Assembly: GCF_014649655.1 (NCBI RefSeq) | Contig: NZ_BMTL01000021.1 | Span: 121,412-185,411 of the forward strand | Length of the DNA: 64,000 nucleotides | Reading direction: 5' to 3' | Source of the DNA: Streptomyces humidus | Lineage (GTDB): Bacteria; Actinomycetota; Actinomycetes; Streptomycetales; Streptomycetaceae | In this document: positions 51,267 to 59,988 of the stretch, piece after piece | Numbering within the stretch: the first letter of the stretch is position 1 | How the letters are laid out: each line of letters starts with the position of its first letter | Position numbers and translations under genes: made by a program | The notes under the pieces: generated by a model | Database searches by the model: none | What the model was told of the DNA's origin: nothing | The model's input: the letters and a program-made list of their open reading frames with translations, nothing else

Positions 51267-52799
51267 TCAGTGCTTCCCGAGGAGCAGTCGCGCCTCGCCG
51301 ACGGTGATGACGGAGCCGGTGACCAGGACGCCTCCGCCGGAGAACTCGCCCTCCTCCTCGGAGAGGGTGATCGCCGCCTCCAGGGCGTCGGGCAGCCGCG
51401 GCTCGACCTGGACGCGGTCGTCGCCGAACACCTCGACGGCGATCGCGGCGAGCTCGTCGGCGTCCATCGCGCGATGGCTGGTGTTCTGCGTGATCACGAC
51501 CTCGGCGAAGATCGGCTCGAAGGCTTCCAGGAGCCCGCGCACGTTCTTGTCGCCGCTGGCTCCGACCACACCGATCAGCCGGGAGAAGTCGAACGCCTCG
51601 CCGACGGCCTCGGCGGTGGCCCGCGCGCCGGCCGGGTTGTGCGCGGCGTCCAGCACGACGGTCGGGGAGCGGCGGACGACTTCGAGGCGGCCCGGCGAGG
51701 AGACGGCGGCGAAGGCCTTGCGGACGGTGTCGATGTCGAGCGGCTCGGGCCGCTGGGAGCCGACGCCGAAGAACGCCTCGACGGCCGCGAGCGCGACGGC
51801 GGCGTTGTGCGCCTGGTAGGGACCGTGCAGGGGCAGGTACACCTCGGGGTACTCGCCGCCCAGCCCTCGCAGGGTGACCAGCTGCCCGCCGACGGCGACC
51901 TGACGTGCGACGACCCCGAACTCCAGCCCTTCCCGGGCCACGGTCGCGTCGACCTCGACGGCCTTCTTCAGCAGCACCTGCGCCGCGTCGACCGGCTGCT
52001 GGGCCAGGATGACGGTGGCGTCCTGCTTGACGATCCCGCTCTTCTCGGCGGCGATCTCGGCGGTCGTCTCCCCGAGCCGGTCGGTGTGGTCCAGGTCGAT
52101 GGGCGTGACGACGGCCACGTCGCCGTCGATGACGTTGGTGGCGTCCCAGGAGCCGCCCATGCCCACTTCCACGACGGCGACGTCGACGGGCGCGTCGGCG
52201 AAGGCGGCGTACGCCATGCCGGTGAGCACCTCGAAGAAGGACAGCCGGTACTCCTGCATGGCGTCGACCATGTCGACGTACGGCTTCACGTCCTGGTACG
52301 TCTCGATGAACCGCTCGGCGGAGATCGGGGCGCCGTCGAGGCTGATCCGCTCGGTGATCGACTGCACGTGCGGGCTCGTGTACCGGCCGGTGCGCAGCTC
52401 GAAGGCGCCGAGCAGGGCCTCGATCATGCGGGCGGTGGAGGTCTTGCCGTTCGTCCCCGTGATGTGGATCGAGGGGTAGGAGCGCTGCGGGTCCCCGAGC
52501 ACGTCCATCAGCGCGGCGATCCGGCCGACGGAGGGTTCCAGCTTCGTCTCGCCCCAGCGGGTGGCCAGCTCCGCCTCGACCTCGCGCAGGGCCTTGTCGA
52601 CCTCGGGGTCCTCGGGGCGCGCGGGCACGTCGGCCTGCGGTGCGCCGCCCTGGGTGCGCAGGGTGCGGCTGCCGGCCTCGATGACCGCGAGGTCGGGGTC
52701 GCGGTCGGTCTCCTCGGCGATGATCTCGTCGAAGGGATCGAGGGGGTCGAAGGGGGCGGGCAGGTCGTCGTGGTTGCCGTTCGGGGGGAGCTCGCTCAC
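51267..52799 (-). CDS. folC: Folylpolyglutamate synthase / dihydrofolate synthase
   Basis: 510 residues. A 75-residue acidic N-terminal extension (MSELPPNGNHDDLPAPFDPL) precedes the Mur-ligase-type core: YPSIHITGTNGKTSTARMIE (P-loop GTNGKTS), TGRYTSPHVQSITERIS, VAVVEVGMGGSWDATNVIDG, LDHTDRLGETTAEIAAEKSG, VVLDAAHNPAGARATAEAVG, LIGVVGASGDKNVRGLLEAF. Adds glutamate to dihydropteroate and folates. Start at the ATG 52797-52799. Confidence 0.96.
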   Translation of the reverse strand: MSELPPNGNHDDLPAPFDPLDPFDEIIAEETDRDPDLAVIEAGSRTLRTQGGAPQADVPARPEDPEVDKALREVEAELATRWGETKLEPSVGRIAALMDVLGDPQRSYPSIHITGTNGKTSTARMIEALLGAFELRTGRYTSPHVQSITERISLDGAPISAERFIETYQDVKPYVDMVDAMQEYRLSFFEVLTGMAYAAFADAPVDVAVVEVGMGGSWDATNVIDGDVAVVTPIDLDHTDRLGETTAEIAAEKSGIVKQDATVILAQQPVDAAQVLLKKAVEVDATVAREGLEFGVVARQVAVGGQLVTLRGLGGEYPEVYLPLHGPYQAHNAAVALAAVEAFFGVGSQRPEPLDIDTVRKAFAAVSSPGRLEVVRRSPTVVLDAAHNPAGARATAEAVGEAFDFSRLIGVVGASGDKNVRGLLEAFEPIFAEVVITQNTSHRAMDADELAAIAVEVFGDDRVQVEPRLPDALEAAITLSEEEGEFSGGGVLVTGSVITVGEARLLLGKH

Positions 52800-52835
52800 G
52801 GGGCCAGTCTACGGACGGCCGGTGACAGAGGTGGG

Positions 52836-52889
52836 CGAAGGCCCCCGGAACCGTTCCGGGACGCTCCTGGAAGGAGCCGGGGGCCTTCG
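52836..52889 (-). terminator. valS terminator
   Basis: CGAAGGCCCCCGG (52836-52848) pairs with CCGGGGGCCTTCG (52877-52889). GGAACCGTTCC-type symmetry in the loop adds a second helix. Between the valS stop and folC start. Confidence 0.8.
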
Positions 52890-52913
52890 TCGTCGTGACG
52901 CCGTGCCGCCGAC

Positions 52914-55538
52914 TCACGCCTGCGGCAGGCGCTCCAGCTGGCTCTGGATGCGGGCGATGTCCTCGTCCGCCTTGGCGAGGCGGGTGCGGATCTTGTCGAC
53001 CACGTTGTCCGGGGCCTTCGCGAGGAACGCCTCGTTGCCGAGCTTGGCGCCGGCCTGGGCCTTCTCCTTCTCGGCCGCCGCCAGATCCTTGGCCAGGCGC
53101 TTGCGCTCCGCGGCCACGTCGATCGTGCCGGACAGGTCCAGCGCGACCGTGGCGCCCGCGACCGGCAGGGTCGCCGTCGCGGAGAAGTCCTCGCCCTCCG
53201 GCTGCAGGCGCAGCAGCTGGCGGACAGCGGCCTCGTGCGCCGCGAACGGCGTGCCGTCGAGGGTGAGGCGGGCGGGGACCCGCTGACCGGGCTGCAGGCC
53301 CTGGTCGGCGCGGAAGCGGCGGACCTCGGTGATCACCGACTGGAGGCTCTCGATCTCCTTCTCGGCGGCCGCGTCCCGGAACCCGCTGTCCGTGGGCCAC
53401 TCGGCGACGACGACGGACTCACCGCCGGTGAGGGTGGTCCACAGCGTCTCCGTGACGAACGGGACGATCGGGTGCAGCAGCTTGAGCGTGACGTCGAGGA
53501 CCTCGCCGAGAACCCTGCCGGAGACCTTCGCGGGCTCGCCGCCGGCCATGAACGTGGTCTTGGACAGCTCGACGTACCAGTCGAAGACCTCGTCCCAGGC
53601 GAAGTGGAACAGCGCGTCGGAGAGCTTCGCGAACTGGTAGTCCTCATACAGCGCGTCCACTTCGGCGACGACGGAGTTGAGGCGGGAGAGGATCCAGCGG
53701 TCGGTCGCCGACAGCTTCGAGGCATCCGGCAGGGGGCCGTCGACCGTTGCGCCGTTCATCAGCGCGAAGCGCGTGGCGTTCCAGATCTTGTTGGCGAAGT
53801 TGCGCGAGCCCTGGACCCAGTCCTCGCCGATCGGGACGTCGACGCCGGGGTTGGCGCCGCGCGCGAGGGTGAACCGGAGCGCGTCGGAGCCGTACTTGTC
53901 CATCCAGTCCAGCGGGTTGACCGCGTTGCCGAAGGACTTCGACATCTTCTTGCCGAACTGGTCGCGGACCATGCCGTGCAGGGCGATGGTGTGGAAGGGC
54001 GGGGTGCCGTCCATCGCGTAGAGGCCGAACATCATCATCCGGGCGACCCAGAAGAAGAGGATGTCGTAGCCGGTGACCAGGACGGAGTTCGGGTAGAACT
54101 TCGCGAGCGACTCGGCCTGTTCGGGCCAGCCGAGCGTGGAGAACGGCCACAGGCCGGAGGAGAACCAGGTGTCGAGGACGTCGGTGTCCTGACGCCAGCC
54201 CTCGCCGGTGGGCGCCTCGTCGTCGGGGCCGACGCAGACGACCTCGCCGTTCGGGCCGTACCAGACCGGGATGCGGTGGCCCCACCACAACTGCCGCGAG
54301 ATGCACCAGTCGTGGAGGTTGTCGACCCAGTCGAAGTAGCGCTTCTCCATCTCCTGCGGGTGGATCTTGACGCGGCCGTCGCGGACGGCGTCGCCGGCGG
54401 CCTTCGCCAGCGGGCCGACCTTGACCCACCACTGCATGGACAGGCGCGGCTCGATGGTGGTCTTGCAGCGCGAGCAGTGCCCGACGGAGTGGACGTAGGG
54501 CCGCTTCTCGGCGACGATCCGGCCTTCGGCGCGCAGCGCGGCGACGATGGCGGAGCGGGCCTCGAGCCGGTCCAGGCCCTGGAAGGGGCCGTGGGCGGTG
54601 ATGACCGCGTGCTCGTCCATGACGGTGAGCGAGGGCAGGTTGTGGCGCTGGCCGATCTCGAAGTCGTTCGGGTCGTGCGCCGGGGTCACCTTGACGGCGC
54701 CGGTGCCGAACTCGGGGTCCACGTGGGTGTCGGCGACGACCGGGATGAAGCGGTCGGTCAGCGGGAGGCGGATCTCCTTGCCGACCAGGTGCCTGTAGCG
54801 CTCGTCGTCGGGGTGGACGGCGACGGCCGTGTCGCCGAGCATCGTCTCCGCGCGTGTGGTGGCGACGACGATGGTGTCGTCGCCCTCGCCGTACTTCATG
54901 GAGACGAGCTCGCCGTCGTCGTCCTGGTACTCGACCTCGATGTCCGAGATCGCCGTCAGGCAGCGCGGACACCAGTTGATGATGCGCTCGGCGCGGTAGA
55001 TGAGCTCGTCGTCGTAGAGCCGCTTGAAGATGGTCTGGACGGCCTGGGAGAGGCCCTCGTCCATGGTGAAACGCTCACGCGACCAGGCGACGCCGTCGCC
55101 CAGACGACGCATCTGGCCGCTGATCTGGCCGCCGGACTCGCCCTTCCACTGCCAGACGCGCTCGACGAACGCCTCACGGCCGAGGTCGTGACGGGACTTG
55201 CCTTCCTTGCCCAGTTCACGCTCGACGACGTTCTGCGTGGCGATGCCGGCGTGGTCCATGCCCGGCTGCCAGAGCGTCTCGAAGCCCTGCATGCGCTTGC
55301 GGCGGGTGAGGGCGTCGATGAGGGTGTGCTCGAAGGCGTGCCCCAGGTGCAGGCTGCCCGTGACGTTCGGCGGGGGGATGACGATGGTGTACGGAGGCTT
55401 GTCGCTCTTGGCGTCGGCCTCGAAGTAGCCCCGCTCGACCCAGCGCTCGTACAGCGGCCCCTCTACGTCGGCCGGCGCGTACTGGGTCGGCAGTTCGGTG
55501 GGGGGCGCTGATGGCTGCTGCTGAGCGTTCTCGGTCAC
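52914..55538 (-). CDS. valS: Valyl-tRNA synthetase
   Basis: 874 residues. Class I synthetase: PPPNVTGSLHLGHAFEHTLI (HIGH motif HLGH), FETLWQPGMDHAGIATQNVV, editing domain (VVATTRAETMLGDTAVAVHP, GTGAVKVTPAHDPNDFEIGQ), KKMSKSFGNAVNPLDWMDKY (KMSKS), anticodon-binding domain and a C-terminal coiled-coil arm (AAERKRLAKDLAAAEKEKAQ). Charges tRNA-Val. ATG at 55536-55538; diverges from the membrane protein gene at 55675. Confidence 0.98.
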   Translation of the reverse strand: MTENAQQQPSAPPTELPTQYAPADVEGPLYERWVERGYFEADAKSDKPPYTIVIPPPNVTGSLHLGHAFEHTLIDALTRRKRMQGFETLWQPGMDHAGIATQNVVERELGKEGKSRHDLGREAFVERVWQWKGESGGQISGQMRRLGDGVAWSRERFTMDEGLSQAVQTIFKRLYDDELIYRAERIINWCPRCLTAISDIEVEYQDDDGELVSMKYGEGDDTIVVATTRAETMLGDTAVAVHPDDERYRHLVGKEIRLPLTDRFIPVVADTHVDPEFGTGAVKVTPAHDPNDFEIGQRHNLPSLTVMDEHAVITAHGPFQGLDRLEARSAIVAALRAEGRIVAEKRPYVHSVGHCSRCKTTIEPRLSMQWWVKVGPLAKAAGDAVRDGRVKIHPQEMEKRYFDWVDNLHDWCISRQLWWGHRIPVWYGPNGEVVCVGPDDEAPTGEGWRQDTDVLDTWFSSGLWPFSTLGWPEQAESLAKFYPNSVLVTGYDILFFWVARMMMFGLYAMDGTPPFHTIALHGMVRDQFGKKMSKSFGNAVNPLDWMDKYGSDALRFTLARGANPGVDVPIGEDWVQGSRNFANKIWNATRFALMNGATVDGPLPDASKLSATDRWILSRLNSVVAEVDALYEDYQFAKLSDALFHFAWDEVFDWYVELSKTTFMAGGEPAKVSGRVLGEVLDVTLKLLHPIVPFVTETLWTTLTGGESVVVAEWPTDSGFRDAAAEKEIESLQSVITEVRRFRADQGLQPGQRVPARLTLDGTPFAAHEAAVRQLLRLQPEGEDFSATATLPVAGATVALDLSGTIDVAAERKRLAKDLAAAEKEKAQAGAKLGNEAFLAKAPDNVVDKIRTRLAKADEDIARIQSQLERLPQA

Positions 55539-55674
55539 GGGCCCAGTTTAGGGGTGTCACCGCGCGGTCCCGAAACGTGTTTCCTCTGTAACGGTGCGGG
55601 CCCCGCTGCCGGGCTGGTGGGGAGTTTGAGCCAGGATGTGAAAATCACATAAGCGTCTGGAGGGGAACCCAGGA

Positions 55675-56673
55675 ATGAGTCACAACCAGCCGGGCCCGTA
55701 CGGCGGGCAGCCCCAGCAGCCCGGACCGTACGGCCAGCCCGGTCCGTACGGTCAGCCTCCGCAGGCGCCGCAGCCCGGCTACGGCTACCCCCAGCAGCCC
55801 CCCGCCCCGCAGCCCGGCTACGGGTATCCGGCGCAGCCCCCGCAGGGCGTGCCCCCGCAGACCCCGCCCTACGGCCAGCAGCCTCCCTACGGCCAGCAGC
55901 CGGCTTCTCCCTACGGCCAGCAGCCTCCCTACGGCCAGCCTCCCTACGGCGTCCCGCAGCCCCCGGCGCCGGGCGGCGGCGGCAAGAAGGCGGGCATCGT
56001 CCTCGGCGCGGTCGCGGTCGTCGCGGCGATCGGCGTGGGCGCGTACTTCGTGATCGGCGGAGGCGGCGGCGCCGGCGGCCTCAAGGACGACGGCGCGCAC
56101 AAGCTGGCGACGCCGGGGACCGTCCTGACCGAGTACAACCGGGTCACGGACGACGGCGCGAGCGCCGGCAAGGACTCGACCGCCGACCTGGCGAAGACCG
56201 GCGTCCAGGACGGCAAGTCCGTGATCGGCCTCTACACGACGGCGGACCTCAGCGGGTACGACCCGGCCGACCCGAGCACCGCGCCCGACGCGTCCGAGCT
56301 GGCCACCTCCAAGACCATCACCTTCGCCGGCGCCTACGGCAAGATCGCCGACCCGCAGAAGACGCTGGACCTGTTCTTCGCCAACTTCAAGAAGTCGTCC
56401 CAGGACGGCTCTTCCGGCTCTGCCGGGGCCCAGAAGGGCAAGCTGGTCGGCGAGCCCGAGAAGGCGGACCTGGACGGCGCGGTCATGAAGTGCCAGGCGG
56501 CCGAGGGGAAGAACGCGCTCACCAAGCAGGAGAAGACCGACTGGTTCTGCGCCTGGGCGGACTACAGCACCATCACCCTGGTCTCGCCGGGCGACGCCAC
56601 GAAGGGCGTCACCAAGGAAGTGGCGATCGACATCACCACGAAGCTGCGCGGCCAGATCCGCGTCGGGGTGTGA
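55675..56673 (+). CDS. Gln/Pro/Tyr/Gly-rich single-pass membrane protein
   Basis: 332 residues. Residues 1-100 are a low-complexity cytoplasmic part built from PYGQP- and PGYGYP-type repeats. Then comes a membrane segment (GIVLGAVAVVAAIGVGAYFV), a Gly-rich turn and an extracellular domain: KLATPGTVLTEYNRVTDDGA, IGLYTTADLSGYDPADPSTA, KTLDLFFANFKKSSQDGSSG, and Cys pair in MKCQAAEGKNALTKQEKTDW followed by FCAWADYSTITLV. The architecture is common in Streptomyces; the function is not known. GGAGGGG is 13 bases upstream of the ATG, AGG closer. Conserved between valS and clpX in related genomes, as I recall. Confidence 0.9.
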   Translation: MSHNQPGPYGGQPQQPGPYGQPGPYGQPPQAPQPGYGYPQQPPAPQPGYGYPAQPPQGVPPQTPPYGQQPPYGQQPASPYGQQPPYGQPPYGVPQPPAPGGGGKKAGIVLGAVAVVAAIGVGAYFVIGGGGGAGGLKDDGAHKLATPGTVLTEYNRVTDDGASAGKDSTADLAKTGVQDGKSVIGLYTTADLSGYDPADPSTAPDASELATSKTITFAGAYGKIADPQKTLDLFFANFKKSSQDGSSGSAGAQKGKLVGEPEKADLDGAVMKCQAAEGKNALTKQEKTDWFCAWADYSTITLVSPGDATKGVTKEVAIDITTKLRGQIRVGV

Positions 56674-56704
56674 CGAACCCGCTCCCTTGCGAGGCGAGAG
56701 ACGA

Positions 56705-56732
56705 GAAGGGCCCCGGGTGACCGGGGCCCTTC
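56705..56732. terminator. Bidirectional terminator, membrane protein gene / clpX
   Basis: GAAGGGCCCCGG (56705-56716) with CCGGGGCCCTTC (56721-56732), GTGA loop, between convergent stops at 56673 and 56749. Confidence 0.88.
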
Positions 56733-56748
56733 GTCGTACGCGTGCCGC

Positions 56749-58038
56749 CTAGGCGGTCTTCGCCTCGCCCGGGCCGCGGCCGCCGCGCGCGTCGCGGGGG
56801 ATCAGGGTCGGGTTGACGTTGGAGAGGACCACGTCCGCCGTGATGACGACGCGGGCCACGTCCTTGCGGGACGGGACCTCGTACATCACCGCCTGGAGGA
56901 CCTCCTCCATGATGGCGCGCAGGCCGCGGGCGCCGGTCTGGCGCAGGATGGCCTGGTCGGCGATGGCCTCCAGGGCCTCGCGCTCGAAGTCCAGCTCCAC
57001 GCCGTCGAGTTCGAAGAGCCGCTGGTACTGCTTGACCAGCGCGTTGCGCGGCTCGATGAGGATCTGCAGGAGCGCCTCGCGGTCCAGGTTGTGGACCGAG
57101 GTGATGACCGGCAGACGGCCGATGAACTCCGGGATCATGCCGAACTTGACCAGGTCCTCGGGCATGACGGCCTCGAACTGGTCCTTGGACTCCAGCTCGC
57201 GCTTGGAGCGGATCGTCGCGCCGAAGCCGATGCCCTTGGCGCCGGCCCGGGTCTCGATGATCTTCTCCAGTCCGGAGAAGGCGCCGCCCACGATGAACAG
57301 CACGTTCGTCGTGTCGATCTGGATGAACTCCTGGTGCGGGTGCTTGCGGCCGCCCTGCGGCGGGACCGAGGCGGTGGTGCCCTCGAGGATCTTCAGCAGG
57401 GCCTGCTGGACGCCCTCGCCCGACACGTCGCGCGTGATGGAAGGGTTCTCGCTCTTCCTCGCGACCTTGTCGATCTCGTCGATGTAGATGATCCCGGTCT
57501 CGGCCTTCTTGACGTCGTAGTCGGCGGCCTGGATCAGCTTCAGCAGGATGTTCTCGACGTCCTCGCCGACGTAACCCGCCTCGGTGAGCGCCGTGGCGTC
57601 GGCGATGGCGAAGGGGACGTTCAGCATGCGCGCGAGGGTCTGCGCGAGGAGGGTCTTGCCCGAGCCGGTGGGACCGAGCAGGAGGATGTTCGACTTCGCC
57701 AACTCGATGGCGTCCTCGCGGCTTTGGGCGCCGCCGTTCTCCCCGGCCTGCACGCGCTTGTAGTGGTTGTACACCGCGACCGACAGAGCCTTCTTGGCGG
57801 GCTCCTGGCCCACCACGTAGCCCTCGAGGAACTCGTAGATCTCGCGCGGCTTGGGGAGTTCCTCCCAGCGGACCTCGCTGGTCTCCGCGAGTTCTTCCTC
57901 GATGATCTCGTTGCAGAGATCGATGCACTCGTCGCAGATGTAGACACCGGGCCCTGCGATGAGCTTCTTGACCTGCTTCTGGCTCTTGCCGCAGAACGAG
58001 CACTTGAGCAGATCGCCGCCGTCACCGATGCGTGCCAC
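56749..58038 (-). CDS. clpX: ATP-dependent Clp protease ATP-binding subunit ClpX
   Basis: 429 residues. N-terminal zinc-binding domain with C13, C16, C35, C38 (KCSFCGKS, YICDECIDLC). AAA+ domain with Walker A GPTGSGKT at 122-129, Walker B IIYIDEIDKVARK, pore loop GYVGEDVENI, the IGF-type ClpP-docking region (IGFGATIRSKREL), and sensor 2 TGARGLRAIMEEV. Unfolds substrates and feeds them to ClpP1P2. Ends with an unstructured Gly/Arg/Pro tail. Downstream of clpP2 with a long hairpin between. Confidence 0.98.
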   Translation of the reverse strand: MARIGDGGDLLKCSFCGKSQKQVKKLIAGPGVYICDECIDLCNEIIEEELAETSEVRWEELPKPREIYEFLEGYVVGQEPAKKALSVAVYNHYKRVQAGENGGAQSREDAIELAKSNILLLGPTGSGKTLLAQTLARMLNVPFAIADATALTEAGYVGEDVENILLKLIQAADYDVKKAETGIIYIDEIDKVARKSENPSITRDVSGEGVQQALLKILEGTTASVPPQGGRKHPHQEFIQIDTTNVLFIVGGAFSGLEKIIETRAGAKGIGFGATIRSKRELESKDQFEAVMPEDLVKFGMIPEFIGRLPVITSVHNLDREALLQILIEPRNALVKQYQRLFELDGVELDFEREALEAIADQAILRQTGARGLRAIMEEVLQAVMYEVPSRKDVARVVITADVVLSNVNPTLIPRDARGGRGPGEAKTA

Positions 58039-58131
58039 GGTGTGCTTCCCCTTCGCCTGGGAGACGCCTGGACGCTTTCGAATCCAGCGGCTCCTGGTGC
58101 TGCCTTAGTCCGACGGTACCTTGCCTGGCCC

Positions 58132-58206
58132 CCCGTTCGGGCCCCCCTTGGCACGGTTCACTGCGACGTGGACCGTGTCACACCGTGCCGAGGGGCCCCG
58201 AACGGG
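58132..58206 (-). terminator. Long hairpin between clpP2 and clpX
   Basis: About 25 pairs with small bulges: arm 58132-58157 (CCCGTTCGGG then CCCC and GGCACGGT) pairs with 58182-58206 (ACCGTGCC, GGGG, CCGAACGGG). It lies 14 bases past the clpP2 stop. A strong terminator, so clpX probably has its own promoter in 58040-58130. Confidence 0.85.
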
Positions 58207-58219
58207 ACGACTCCGAACG

Positions 58220-58900
58220 TCAACGCAGAGACTCGTTGTTCATCTTCCGGGTGGAGATGATCTGGTCGATCAGGCCGTACGCCAGCGCGTCCTCGGCCGT
58301 GAGGATCTTGTCGCGCTCGATGTCCTCGCGGATCTTCTCGATCGGCGTGGTCGAGTGCTTGGCCAGCATGTCCTCCAGCTGCGCGCGCATCCGCAGGATC
58401 TCGTTGGCGGCGATCTCCAGGTCGGAGACCTGACCGCGGCCGGTCTCACTGTACGGCTGGTGGATCAGCACGCGCGCGTTCGGCAGCGCCATGCGCTTGC
58501 CCGGCGTGCCGGCGGCCAGCAGGATCGCGGCGGCGGAGGCCGCCTGGCCCATGCAGACCGTCTGGATGTCGGGCTTCACGAACTGCATCGTGTCGTAGAT
58601 GGCCGTCAGCGCGGTGAAGGAGCCGCCGGGGCTGTTGATGTAGATCGAGATGTCCCGGTCGGGGTCCATCGACTCCAGGCACAGCAGCTGCGCCATGACG
58701 TCGTTGGCGGAGGCGTCGTCGATCTGCACGCCGAGGAAGATCACGCGCTCCTCGAAGAGCTTCGCGTAGGGGTCGTACTCGCGGATGCCCTGGGAGGTGC
58801 GCTCGACGAAGCGCGGGATGACGTAGCGGGACTCGGCGCGGGGGCCGGTGTACTCGGCCTCGGTGCGGGCGTAGATGCCGCTGCCGGGGAAGTCGTTCAC
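58220..58900 (-). CDS. clpP2: ClpP2 protease subunit
   Basis: 226 residues. Seen: ERVIFLGVQIDDASANDVMA, DISIYINSPGGSFTALTAIY, catalytic Ser122 in MGQAASAAAILLAAG, His147 in VLIHQPY, likely Asp193 in REDIERDKILTAEDALAYGL. The N-terminal propeptide-like part (MNDFPGSGIYARTEAEYTGP) is longer than in ClpP1. Forms a mixed tetradecamer with ClpP1. In Streptomyces this operon is activated by ClgR; I did not find an unambiguous ClgR box. Confidence 0.96.
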   Translation of the reverse strand: MNDFPGSGIYARTEAEYTGPRAESRYVIPRFVERTSQGIREYDPYAKLFEERVIFLGVQIDDASANDVMAQLLCLESMDPDRDISIYINSPGGSFTALTAIYDTMQFVKPDIQTVCMGQAASAAAILLAAGTPGKRMALPNARVLIHQPYSETGRGQVSDLEIAANEILRMRAQLEDMLAKHSTTPIEKIREDIERDKILTAEDALAYGLIDQIISTRKMNNESLR

Positions 58901-59132
58901 GATGTCTCCTGAAGAGGGGGCTGGGGCGGTGGGCTGGAGGGGCTGGAGAGGGGCTCCGACGGCTTCCGAGGGCCCCGGGCGCCCGCTGGGAGGCTCCGGG
59001 CGGCCCGGGATCCCGAGGGGGCTTCCTGGGCTGCCGGGAGGCCTCAGCGGGCTCCTGGGGCCTCGGAGGGGTCAGGGGCTCAGGGAGCTCCGGGGAGCGC
59101 CCTGGGCGGCCCTGCCGCCGTCAGGGTGACCC
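58901..59132. other. G-rich spacer between clpP1 and clpP2, with quadruplex motif
   Basis: 232 bases without a gene. The plus strand is dense in GGG/GGGG runs; at 58916-58953 five runs separated by 2-7 bases fit a G-quadruplex motif, ending 16 bases before the clpP2 start on the template strand. Most of the spacer consists of GGG(C/A)-type purine-rich blocks. Confidence 0.7.
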
Positions 59133-59750
59133 TCAGGCCGCCCCGGTACCGCCGCCGCCCGGCATGCCGGCGGCCGTGGGGATGACGTCGTCGATGAGGC
59201 CGTACTCCTTGGCCTCGAACGCGTCGAACCAGCGGTCGCGGTCCGAGTCGCGGGTGATCTGCTCGACCGACTGGCCGGTGTGCTGCGAGGTCAGCTCGGC
59301 CATGCGCTTCTTGGTGTGCAGCAACCGCTCGGCGTGGATCTTGATGTCCGAGGCCGAGCCCGCCAGACCCGCGGAGGGCTGGTGGATCAGGATCTCGGCG
59401 TTCGGCAGCGCGAAGCGCTTGCCGGGGGTGCCCGCGCTGAGCAGGAACTGGCCCATGGAGGCGGCCAGGCCCATGGCGATGGTCACCACGTCGTTCTTGA
59501 TGAACTGCATGGTGTCGTAGATCGCCATGCCGGCCGTGATGGAGCCGCCGGGGCTGTTGATGTAGAGGTAGATGTCCTTGTCCGGGTCGGCGGCAAGGAG
59601 CAGCAACTGTGCGGTGATCTTGTTGGCGATGTCGTCGTCGACCGCCTGGCCGAGGAAGATGATCCGCTCGCCGAGCAGCCGGTTGTAGACCTGGTCGCCG
59701 AGGCCACCGATGGAAGGCTCGCCGGCGGCGGAGGGCATCAGATTCGTCAC
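59133..59750 (-). CDS. clpP1: ClpP1 protease subunit
   Basis: 205 residues from the GTG at 59748-59750 (MTNLMPSAAGEPSIGGLGDQ) after AGGTGG; the ATG four codons later is an alternative. The frame is open to 59942. Seen: NRLLGERIIFLGQAVDDDIA, DIYLYINSPGGSITAGMAIY, catalytic Ser98 in MGLAASMGQF, His123 in LIHQPS, Asp168 in ITRDSDRDRW. Partner of ClpP2, encoded upstream of it. Confidence 0.96.
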   Translation of the reverse strand: MTNLMPSAAGEPSIGGLGDQVYNRLLGERIIFLGQAVDDDIANKITAQLLLLAADPDKDIYLYINSPGGSITAGMAIYDTMQFIKNDVVTIAMGLAASMGQFLLSAGTPGKRFALPNAEILIHQPSAGLAGSASDIKIHAERLLHTKKRMAELTSQHTGQSVEQITRDSDRDRWFDAFEAKEYGLIDDVIPTAAGMPGGGGTGAA

Positions 59751-59921
59751 GTATCCACCTGCTCGTCTTACGACGGCGCCGGGCCGTCTCACGTGTACTG
59801 CCTGGGGCTCGGGGACTCCCCTGCCCTCGTACTCATGGACCCTAACGCGCGGGTCCCGCCGGGGAATCCCGGAGAGGAGAGTGTTCGCCGGGGGCGTAGT
59901 CGCCCGGGGACGCGAACGACG

Positions 59922-59958
59922 GAGGGGCCCCGGAGCGATCATTGCTCCGGGGCCCCTC
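59922..59958 (-). terminator. tig terminator
   Basis: A 15-bp stem GAGGGGCCCCGGAGC (59922-59936) with complement (59944-59958), loop GATCATT, 30 bases past the tig stop. The clpP1 promoter must lie between here and 59750. Confidence 0.9.
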
Positions 59959-59988
59959 GTGTCCGCGTCGTAAGCGACGCGAGGACCG

